DNA from: Dipteris shenzhenensis
Taxonomy: Eukaryota; Polypodiophyta; Polypodiopsida; Gleicheniales
Length of the DNA: 64,000 nt
Strand: one strand, 5' to 3'
Assembly (NCBI GenBank): GCA_047967505.1
Contig: CM106538.1
The position numbers and the translations under genes were made by a program. Under the pieces are notes generated by a model. It made no database searches. It was not told where the DNA came from and saw only the letters and a list, made by a program, of their open reading frames with translations. This document shows positions 56,595-64,000 of this stretch, in pieces (the first letter of the stretch is position 1; each line of letters opens with the position of its first letter).

Positions 56595-57420
56595 TATGGA
56601 CTGTCTCCGCTGTGTAGAGATCATATGGAATCCTTAACTCACATGCAGAAGAAGGGGAATTGTGTCAATCTCTGAGATCATCAAACTCACATGTGGATTG
56701 GAATCGGATACCACTCTCCTATGATCACTGGAATACCCCTCCTAGAATAGTAGGGTGAACATTTGTACAAGTGGAGAATGGCAGTGGTGCCAATCTCTTA
56801 TTAGGCCCTAAGAAATGGCATTGAGAAGCCTAAACTCACATGTGCATTCTTCTATGTAGTGATCACTGTCTCCGCTGTGCAGAGATCATATGGAATTGTG
56901 TCAATCTCTGTGGAGAATGCCACCAGTGAAGAATGGCAGTGGTGCCAATCTCATACCATGACCTGATAACATGCACAAGGAATCCTAAACTCACATGTGC
57001 ATTGGCACTTTTGCCATTATAGAATGCCACCAGTGGAGAATGGCAGTGGTGCACAAGGAATCCTAAACTCACATGTGCATTCTTCTATGTAGTGATCACT
57101 GTCTCCGCTGTCTAGAGATCATATGGAATTGTGTCAATCTCTGAGATCATCAAACTCACATGTGGATTGGAATCGGACACCACTCTCCTATGATCACTGG
57201 AATACCCCTCCTAGAATAGTAGGGTAAACATTTGTACAAGTGGAGGCAATAGCATGTACATCATGAGCATCCCAATTCCCCACTACAGGTCCAACAACAA
57301 TTGAAGGTGTGCCTAGTGCATTGGATGTAGTGATCACTGTCTCCATTGTTAGAGATCATATGGAATTGTGTCAATCTCTGTGTAGAATGCCACCAGTGGA
57401 GAATGGTAGTAGTGCCATGT
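56595..57420. repeat. Interleaved segmental duplications
   Basis: The phrase GTCTCCGCTGT.CAGAGATCATATGGAA.. recurs near 56598, 56867, 57101 and 57337 (as CTCCATTGTTAGAG). The block CAAACTCACATGTGGATTGG through GAATAGTAGGGT.AACATTTG is present at about 56690 and again at about 57150. CCTAAACTCACATGTGCATT is present at 56828, 56980 and 57062. The copies are mixed with palindromic motifs. Confidence 0.85.
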
Positions 57421-57813
57421 GATGAATCGAACTTCTGCCATTCTCCTTAACATCATGGAGGATGGCACCAGTGGCATTATCCTCAAACTCTCACGGAGGA
57501 TGGCACTTGTGCCATTCTGAACAAACTCACAATCCATGTGTTCAATGGCATTTGTGACACTCTTCTACCATCATATTATGTTGGAGAATGGCACGAATAC
57601 CATTCTTTATTATAACCATCTTAGCTTTGATATTGTGTATATTTGCTTACTGTGTTGGTGTAGTTTTTCATAATGCATATATAAGTTGCTTCGCCTTGGT
57701 TATTTTGTTAATAGAAGTTGCATTGTGGTTGTAATATTTCCTACTACAGTTATGATTGTCTATTATACATTTCATTGTGTCCTTGGTTCTTTTGTTAACA
57801 GAACATTGCAAGA

Positions 57814-59175
57814 ATGGCTAGCAAGGGAAAGAGAAAGGTTCGAGAGGTGTCAGTTTATGATGGAGTTAGTTCTGGAAGATGATGGTTTTTGGATATATAC
57901 AATAACGAACTCCAAAAACTCCATAAAGTGCATTGTTTTGTGAACATCCAAGGAACAACTTTTGAAGATGTTGGACAAGTTAAAGAGATGGAGGATACCG
58001 AGAAAGACAACGTTCCTTGTCTCAAAATTCATACATTGGGAGGCAATGTGTATCGATTGGATCCTGCTTGTTTTGATCATGCGAGGATGAATGCTACTGG
58101 GGAGGACACGATGATATCTAGGGGTTGGATTAATGAGCCAGAAAATTATACCAATCAACAGATATTAGAAAGCTTTGATTTGGTAACAAAAGGGATAAAG
58201 CAAGATATAAAAAAGAGTAGAAAAGTTTCGAAAAGAACCAAGAAAAGTGATGTTGAGGGATCAAGCTCTCAAGTGTCTCAGAACACATTGAAAGAGAAGG
58301 CTAGAGAGACCGGTGAGGAGGAAACAACAGGTGAGAAGGACATAAGGTTAGATGGAAAAACAAGCATTGGGGATAAACTGGAGGCTAAAGACAAAGAGAC
58401 AACTTTAGGAGGAAAACAGGGAGGTATGGGAATAGTCACTGATGGAACTGGAAGTGGAGGTGATGCAACGGGGAGTGGTGAGACACATATAACAGGACAT
58501 GGTGAGAAATCATCTGAAGCAACTATCATCTTGTATAAGAAAATCCAGCCAGATGTTGACTTTAAGGCACTACAAAAGAAATTGGAAAGGAAGGACACAA
58601 GTATGACAAGCTTGATGGAGTACGTAGAGTACTTCCCATTTGGTTTGGAGTTTGAGGTGTTGATCCCAGTGATGAATTGCTTTAGAGCACCAAGCCAATA
58701 TGTGTACAGGACATTGACCCTCAGCTATATCAATGACTTGGTCAAGAGTTTTGCAATGAATGCACGACCTCCTGCAACATGTGCATATCTTATGCCTTAC
58801 CACATAGGCACAAATACTCCGATGTGCCAGGAAGAGATAAAGGTGGAAAAGTTAAAGGAGTATAATTATTGGATTCTCACAGGGCAGCATTTGATTTATG
58901 CTACAAGGATGTTTATAACTAAAGCACATGGAGAAGCCTTCAATCAACGAAAAGGTTTCTATACACGGAGGAAGGCGAGAATTGTTGTCAATGCACCAGT
59001 TGAAGCAAGTTGTAAGATATCATCAATGGCCAACATGGAGGCACAGACCGTTTTGAAAAATCAACCATATACCGATATCTTACAACACCTAAGGGCACAG
59101 TGGATTGCATTCGGATGACCAAAGAAACCAGCCCAAGGCCTTGTCAAAGGGCATAAAGATCGACAAAGTTGGGAT
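57814..59175 (+). pseudogene. Exon A: N-terminus and ParB-like region
   Basis: The frame from ATG 57814 has one TGA at 57880-57882 and is then open to TGA at 59116-59118, then open again to a GTGAGT donor at 59176. An acceptor-like TTTGTTAACAG lies just before the start. Residues around 58690-58915 (APSQYVYRTLTLSYINDL, then YNYWILTGQHLIYATRMF) follow the ParB pattern: a helix after an Arg, then a beta strand leading to G-x-H/R and an Ala-x-R helix. The middle (58190-58500) is Lys/Ser/Gly-rich and probably disordered. No stops other than TGA occur across 454 codons, which suggests recent breakage. Confidence 0.6.
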
Positions 59176-59412
59176 GTGAGTAATAAACTTTGTTTTGTAT
59201 GCATTTTTTATTTCAAGAATGTTTATGGCTTTGTAAAAGAAATGATAGTAGTGTCAATTCCCTGATGTGAGAATGGCACTAGTGCCATTCTTCTAGTTAC
59301 CAAGTCATGCTTTTGACATGGTAATGGGAGAATCGCACTAGTGTCATTATTATCTCTATTACATGATTTGGATTAGAAGAATGTCTAAGATGATTTTGAT
59401 TTTTTTATATAG
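59176..59412 (+). other. Inferred intron 1 of the ParB-MTase-SET gene
   Basis: GTGAGTAATA donor and TTTTTTTATATAG acceptor, 237 bp. Both coding flanks are phase 0 and read on without a stop. It contains two copies of the GGCACTAGTG palindrome. Confidence 0.75.
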
Positions 59413-60817
59413 AATTTTGTAGGAGTTGCAAGCGTATCGATGGGCGCAAACTTTGCTACCAAGGACACACACATGGTCACATACGATGATGACATCTACG
59501 AACAATGGATCAGTATTTTGACATTGGTGAAGCAGGGTGATCTTGAGGGTCGAAATCCCACAATAACATATATGAGGTGTCTGCTAGGATTGGAAGACAA
59601 AGATGTACGTGCACTTCAAGCAGAGATTGAGTCTAAAGAAATAATCTTGGTCAAGTCAAGCAAAGACAAGGACTCCATTGAAATGTCTCAACGGGCAATG
59701 GAGATTAAGCATGATAGAGCCCTGAAAGAAGCGCTCATCAAGGAGTTCAACTCACGTCACCCTTTGCCCCAACATCAAACATGGGATGCCCTTGCAACTT
59801 ACTTCAAAATTGATTCAATTGTTTATCAGAGCTTCAAGGGTTCATGTGAGTCATGGGTCAAAGAGAAGCTACAAGTTGGCAAGTCCACACCTGATTTCCC
59901 AAAAGCCGCATCAATCTATGTTGATTGGGTGATTAGTTCAATAGAGGGTAACAAGTCTACATCGCAATCTTGTTTTCCTTGGACAATTATTCAAGTGAAC
60001 ATGGAGATGGAGGGGGAGAGCTTTCTAACACATCACTCCAAGGGACAACTTCCAATGAGCTTGTGTGTGCTTGACACCTCAAAGGGATCTGCCAAAGGCA
60101 TGTGTTGGGATAAGGATGCCTTCAAGAAGTTGCTCTGTGGCTTGATGGAGACCGTTGCCACTCCATCACAGTATGTATTGCTATCATTTATGACAATGAT
60201 AGAGATGGTAAACCTCAAGGAAGCAATGATAGAGGCTTGATTTTGGCATAGAAGGTTTGTGGGTGTTATCCATGAATTTGATAGTGCACAAAAGGGTTTG
60301 TCTGAGACCTTCTGTTTTTTGTCATTTGTCAGCTCACATGATGGGTTTGATGGATTTGAGCACATGTTAGAAAACACAAGGCCATACACAATAATTGAGG
60401 ACAATATTCTTTATTCTGATGAGGACGATGAGTATGAAAAAGAGGCAGTTGTGAAGCATGGCATCATCAAGGAGTGCATCAGGTGCTATTGTAGTAGGGA
60501 ACATGAAGTTGTTTTTGACGTCTTTACTAATGGATGTGTGGCATTACAAGCATTGTCAAGCAAAAGAAAAGTGATCTCACTGGTGAAGACATCCCAACAG
60601 GTGATAGAGGTCGAGGCTATGTGTGTGGCACATGCATCAAATAATCCCCATATTAAGATTTGGTCTAGCATTGAGAGGCCTCTTGAGACACATAGAGCTG
60701 ATTCACCTATCGATGAAGGAATTAAAGAGGGTGAGCATCACATTGAAGACTTGCGACCTTTAACTGAAGCAGATCTTGAAGCTATCCCAAAGATTACATT
60801 GGAAGATTTGGAGCAAG
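59413..60817 (+). pseudogene. Exon B: beta-class DNA methyltransferase-like region
   Basis: The frame is open from the acceptor through 60237, has TGA at 60238-60240, and is open to 60822. Near 60050-60125 it reads LCVLDTSKGSAKGMCWDKDA, matching the position of the DPPY box and the W-D that often follows, but with DTSK for DPPY. Near 60505-60600 it reads VVFDVFTNGCVALQALSSKR then KVISL, matching the D-x-F-x-G-x-G SAM-binding motif I with changed glycines. The DPPY-like motif before motif I is the permuted order of N4-cytosine/N6-adenine (N6_N4_Mtase) enzymes. Both key motifs are altered, so activity is doubtful even before the TGA. It ends LEDLEQ then Gly and TAG if not spliced. Confidence 0.55.
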
Positions 60818-61621
60818 GTCTTTAGCTACTCATTTATTCCTTGTGTATTCAGTTTCAAAATAATATGACTTTTATGGATTTTCTCGATTGCACATACTCT
60901 CATTATATTAAAGAGATTAAACATTAGGTATGATAAAATTGTTGACATAATGACATGGGGAATGGTACTAGTGTCATTCTCCCTATGTCGGGTTATACGT
61001 AAGAGGTACTATTAACATTTTATGTGACCTCATATGGAGAATGGCACTAGTGCCATTCTCTCTTTGTGGTTATGTAGAAATGGTAATACTGTTATGTTCC
61101 TTTCTTGAATCTATGTTAGTTGAAGCATTACAGAGATTAAAAATTGTATAGTATTAACTATGCTACCAAAGTTTTGATTTGGGTGCTTTCTACAAATCTA
61201 TTGGACCAAAGTAATACAGTATCTATGCTTTCAGATCATGCATTGTACATTTCTTTTGGGACATGGGGGGAGGCACTAGTAGTATTCTCTCCTCCCAATG
61301 AGGGTATAGAGAAAGGCACTAGTGGCATTCTCCATAATTTTATATGTAAAATGGCACTAGCACCACCCCAAGAGAAGAATGGCACTATTGCCATTTTCTC
61401 TATGAGTTCAGAGAGAAAGGTTGCACTATTTGCATTCTCAATTGACCTTTAGAGAGATTGGCACTTTTGCCATTCCCCAAAAAGACAATGGAATCAGTGA
61501 ACGATGATGGATAATGTTCATACTTTATTGTTATTTATTAGTTTCATATGCTTTTGTGCTTCGACATTGTTGAATACACTCTAAAGAATCAAAATATTTC
61601 TATATTCCTCAACTTCCACAG
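60818..61621 (+). other. Inferred intron 2 with dense palindromes
   Basis: A possible donor (GAGCAAG|GTCTTT) and an acceptor (AACTTCCACAG|GG) would keep phase 1 and remove 804 bp. At least eight palindromic motif copies lie here. If the donor is not used, the TAG at 60823-60825 ends the upstream protein and this interval is intergenic. Confidence 0.45.
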
Positions 61622-62434
61622 GGACCAATGATGCATGGAAGGATGTGGAGACATCAAATGTAGAGGACAACATACCACCCAAAATGGGGACTATTAATTA
61701 CGCGATGGATATAGGAGGTATAGAAGAAAACATAACCCCAAAAATGGAGAAAATTGCAAGGAATATCACGAATCCTATACTTTTAGAAGAGAACATGGAT
61801 GAACGTACTGTCTCAACATTGGGGACAAAACAAGATAATCTTATTGTTGTTGCAAAACATGTATGAAATCATAGCACCTGACAATTTGGATGAGTCAGAA
61901 GCCAGCAACTTCAAGGAGAATTTGGATCTATATCCACATACAATTTCTTTGGATATGCCATGATTAACAATCATATTAGACTTGAATGGCCTGTTATTAA
62001 GTCGCTGCCTATTCAAGTCTCCAATGTCAACCATTACAGGTGCTGGCTTGGGCCTGTTTGTGCATGGCTCCATCAAGAGAGGGACTACTATTCTCCATTA
62101 TGGAGGTGACAAGTACTCCTACAGAGACTGGAAGGAATTATGTAGAGTTCATCCAAGGCTAAAGAAGTACTCTATCCAAGAGGACCCTACTGTCCCTATG
62201 AAGGATATGGTGCATATTATTGGTGATGTTCAATATGGCAATGTGGCAGGATTTATTAACAACAATAGAAATACCAATGTAAAGCCAAATGTTTGTTATG
62301 TATTTTCCCCTGATGTTCCACCTTGGTATGACCCCATGATGAACATAGATATTGCAGAATAAGGTCACATTTGTATTGAATCCATAGATGATATACATGC
62401 AGGAGAGGAGCTATTTGCAGACTATGAGTTTTGA
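61622..62434 (+). pseudogene. Exon C: acidic linker and SET domain, copy B
   Basis: From 61622 an acidic linker reads DVETSNVEDNIPPKMG. It is open to TGA at 61864. After frame changes the text reads NNHIRLEWPVIKSLPIQ (about 61963-62013). A one-base shift near 62022 leads to STITGAGLGLFVHGSIKRGT, ILHYGG, GNVAGFINNNRNTNVKPNV, then TAA (62360-62362) and HICIESIDDIHAGEELFADY. The G-L-G-L-F, Y-x-G, F-I-N-N and G-E-E-L-x-x-D-Y motifs define a SET domain of about 130 residues, missing only the H-S of the usual N-H-S. The 8.1 kb copy confirms the frame choices. No post-SET cysteines follow. Confidence 0.75.
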
Positions 62435-62445
62435 ATAACAACATT

Positions 62446-63023
62446 GTATTTCTAGTCAGTTGATTTCACAGTAGTAAATGAGCAGACTACGGAAGATTTG
62501 TGGAAGAAACTGTGTGCCACTTATGAAAAGGAAACTGCCTCTAATAAAGTTTACCTCATGAAGAGGTTGTTTGAGCTATAGCTAAAGGAAGGGGTCTCCA
62601 TTGCTTCTCACTTGAATGAATTCAATATAATTTTCAGCTAGCTTCCGGCTCAGAAGATGAATTTTGATGCTGAGACAGGCAATATTTCTCTTATGTTCAT
62701 TGCCATCCTCATGGGATACCTTCCGTACAGCTGTCAGTAACTCTGCACCTGGTGGAGTACTGAAATTTGATGATGTTGTGGGTAGTTTGTTGGCCGAGGA
62801 GATTAGACGGAAATCTATGGACGGCAACAAGCAGGATGCAGCGTTAAATGTGCAAAGGGGTAGATCACAGTTCAGGGGGAAGTCCCAAGAAAGAGGGAAG
62901 TCTCGTAGCAAATCCAAGGCATGGAACATTGAGTGTTACCACTATGGCAAGAAGGGCCATATGAAAAAGGATTGCTACAAGCTAAAAAGAGAGCAAAAGG
63001 ATAAGAAAAAGAATGCAAATTAG
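62446..63023 (+). pseudogene. Copia gag with damaged zinc knuckle
   Basis: 62460-62580 reads EDLWKKLCATYEKETASNKV then LFEL and a stop. After a frameshift near 62660 it continues LLCSLPSSWDTFRTAVSNSA, EEIRRKSMDG, then ECYHYGKKGHMKKDCYKLK. The knuckle has Tyr for its second Cys, the same change seen in two copies of the other family. TAG at 63021. Confidence 0.9.
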
Positions 63024-63068
63024 GGTGCAAATCAAAAGGAAGAGATTCCAAGGGAGGACAAAGGAAAA

Positions 63069-64000
63069 GTGAAGATCGAGGAGATCAATGCAGTCACACA
63101 TGATAGTGACAATGACGTTCTCTTCATGTCTAGTTTATCTACAGAGTTGCTTACCACTTTAGATGATGCATATTCCCAAGATTGGATTTTGGATTCTGGT
63201 GCTTCATTCCATGTTAGTCCCCATAGGGAATGGTTCTCCACTTATGACAGTGGAAAGACAGGTTGTGTGCATCTTGGAAATGACTATGCATGTGACATTG
63301 TGGGAGTAGGTGACATAAAGTTTTCTTTTGCAAATGGGTCTGCATTTATTTTGAAACATGTGAGACATGTGCCTAAGTTGACCAAGAGTCTTATTTCAGT
63401 GGATCAGCTAGATGATGCTAGTTTTCACACCACTTTTGGCTTTCAGAGTTGGAAAATTCAGAAGGGCTCTATGCTTTTGGCCAGGGGTGCCAAGTGTGGG
63501 ACTTTGTATCCCTTACATGTATCAGGGGTATTTGATCATGTTGTTGCAATAACCGAGCAGCCAAGCACTTCTTTGTGGCATTGCAGGTTGTGGCACATGA
63601 GCTAGAATGGAATGAAACTCTTATGCCATTTGGGTTATGTACCACATTTGAGTTTCTCTGATTTTGAATTTTGTGAGCACTATCTCTATGGGAAGCAGAC
63701 TAAATCAGCCCATAAAAGAAGGGGAAAGAAAGAGTTTGAAAAGCTTGATTTGATGCATTCAGACGTATGTGGTCCCATACCTACACAGTCATTAGGTGGG
63801 GCTGAATACTATGTGACATTCATTGATGATGCAATTAGGAAAGTGTGGGCTTATGCTATAGCTCAGAAGAGTGATGTATTCCAGGTATTTCAAAAATGGT
63901 TGGCCTTGGTTGAGAATTAGTCAGGTAGAATGCTTAAATGCCTATGGACTGACAATGGTGGAGAGTATCTCTCTCATGACTTTTAACATTTCTGTGATAC
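63069..64000 (+). pseudogene. Copia protease and integrase start
   Basis: The protease site is WILDSGASFHVSP (63184 onward). HVRHVPKLTKSLISVDQLDD leads to the integrase zinc domain, LWHCRLWHMS then TAG. 63612-63920 carries C-x2-x-Y-G-K-Q and LDLMHSDVCGPIPTQS with the first catalytic Asp. After TAG at 63918 WTDNGGEYLS holds the second Asp. The element is cut by the window edge. Confidence 0.9.

Larger units (their letters stand above)
56765..61480. repeat. Dispersed palindromic motif, about 18 copies
   Basis: The core is GAATGGCACTAGTGCCATTC, itself a perfect palindrome. Clear copies are near 56767, 56932, 57037, 57465, 57497, 57585, 59270 (22-bp perfect), 59330, 60957, 61037 (24-bp perfect), 61265, 61312, 61350, 61378, 61425 and 61455. 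Variants change the centre (CACCAGTGG, CACTTGTG, CACTATTG) but keep the two-fold symmetry. All copies lie upstream of the ATG at 57814 or in the two inferred introns of the SET gene. None is in its exons. Confidence 0.85.
57814..62434 (+). pseudogene. ParB-like / DNA-methyltransferase-like / SET multi-exon gene, broken
   Basis: Three coding blocks join in phase: 57814-59175, 59413-60817 and 61622-62434. The first starts MASKGKRKVREVSVYDG, a basic start that could be a nuclear signal. It then has a lysine-rich and a Gly/Thr-rich linker, then a ParB-like part. The second looks like a permuted amino-DNA methyltransferase. The third ends in a SET domain. Breaks: TGA at 57880, 59116 and 60238, further TGAs after 61863, a frameshift near 62020, and TAA at 62360. 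Such proteins would bind DNA, methylate DNA bases and methylate histone lysines, an unusual combination. Domain calls are motif-based. The second junction uses a weak donor (AAG|GTCTTT), so SET may be a separate neighbour. As written, this copy is not functional. Confidence 0.6.
62446..64000 (+). mobile_element. Copia element, 5'-truncated, running off the window
   Basis: It begins within gag just 12 bp after the SET stop, with no LTR. The order is gag (62446-63023), protease, then integrase, all plus strand. From 62664 to the end one frame is used, with TAG at 63021, 63603 and 63918 and TAA near 63984. It is a different copia lineage from the 22-36 kb nest (gag reads CATYEKETASNKVYLMKRLF). 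It is a decayed element; RT and the 3' LTR would lie beyond the window. Confidence 0.9.

Noticed and set aside
57880-60240. UGA recoding (selenocysteine or altered code)
   Set aside because: The neighbouring SET part also has TAA and frameshifts, and copia copies show CGA-to-TGA decay; there is no selenocysteine-type element visible. Kept only as a remote option.
56765-61480. CRISPR-like array
   Set aside because: Repeats are palindromes of variable sequence at irregular spacing with coding exons between them, in a plant genome.
61961-62000. L-D-L-N-G-L-L reading resembling a HAD/CTD phosphatase motif
   Set aside because: The 8.1-kb SET copy shows that another frame (EWPVIKSLPIQ) is the true one here, so the motif is a coincidence.
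57814-62434. Endogenous giant-virus segment
   Set aside because: SET and methyltransferase genes occur in such viruses, but introns with GT/AG ends, no viral core gene and plant retroelements on both sides do not support it. Cannot be excluded without searches.

Overview
This is a gene-poor, repeat-rich stretch of plant nuclear DNA. The evidence is nested Ty1/copia and Ty3/gypsy elements with plant-type primer sites (initiator-Met and Asp tRNA), a TRIM array, GT/AG introns, and three exons of a plant-specific chloroplast gene of the CPP1/DUF3353 family. The element density suggests a large-genome vascular plant. A gymnosperm is my guess, but the sequence alone does not fix the species.

Layout. 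1-7.6 kb: unassigned DNA, a decayed minus-strand gene with a coiled coil and an acidic/basic tail, and a decayed minus-strand Ty3/gypsy pol. 8.0-11.9 kb: a plus-strand relic of a SET domain with a local duplication, a decayed gene with a zinc-finger-like cysteine cluster, and a gag zinc-knuckle relic. 12.3-13.8 kb: another decayed minus-strand coding region. 15.97-17.57 kb: the three last exons found of an apparently intact CPP1-like gene (minus); its 5' exon was not found. 17.7-36.0 kb: an integrase relic, a copia gag relic split by a roughly 300-bp insertion with a 13-bp duplication, a long LTR block, then a three-level copia nest. In the nest, an outer minus element is interrupted by a 5'-truncated plus element, which is itself interrupted by a complete minus element with a 5-bp target duplication. 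36-42 kb: an LTR with a Met-tRNA primer site, a duplicated 170-bp block and mostly unassigned DNA. 42.2-50.8 kb: a gypsy-type LTR element with an Asp-tRNA primer site, a degenerate tandem array, only an RNase H relic of pol, and a solo LTR inside its 3' LTR. 51.0-52.8 kb: a decayed multi-exon gene. 52.95-56.6 kb: three head-to-tail TRIM units. 56.6-62.4 kb: the most unusual locus. 62.4-64 kb: the 5' half of a copia element running off the window.

The most interesting locus is 57.8-62.4 kb. Long coding exons can be joined in phase into one gene. Its predicted protein has a ParB-like region with a G-Q-H signature, a region resembling a beta-class (permuted) N4/N6 DNA methyltransferase whose catalytic motifs are altered, and a C-terminal SET domain. 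In-frame TGA codons and small frameshifts break it, so this copy looks like a pseudogene. Its introns and flanks carry about 18 copies of a palindromic motif centred on GGCACTAGTGCC, some perfect over 22-24 bp. A second relic of the same SET domain sits at 8.1 kb, so this is a repeated family. These domain assignments come from reading motifs and need profile searches.

Only the CPP1-like gene is clearly a conventional host gene. Everything else is mobile DNA or decaying coding sequence. In the copia copies several stop codons can be shown by copy-to-copy comparison to be CAG to TAG or CGA to TGA changes, as expected under cytosine methylation.
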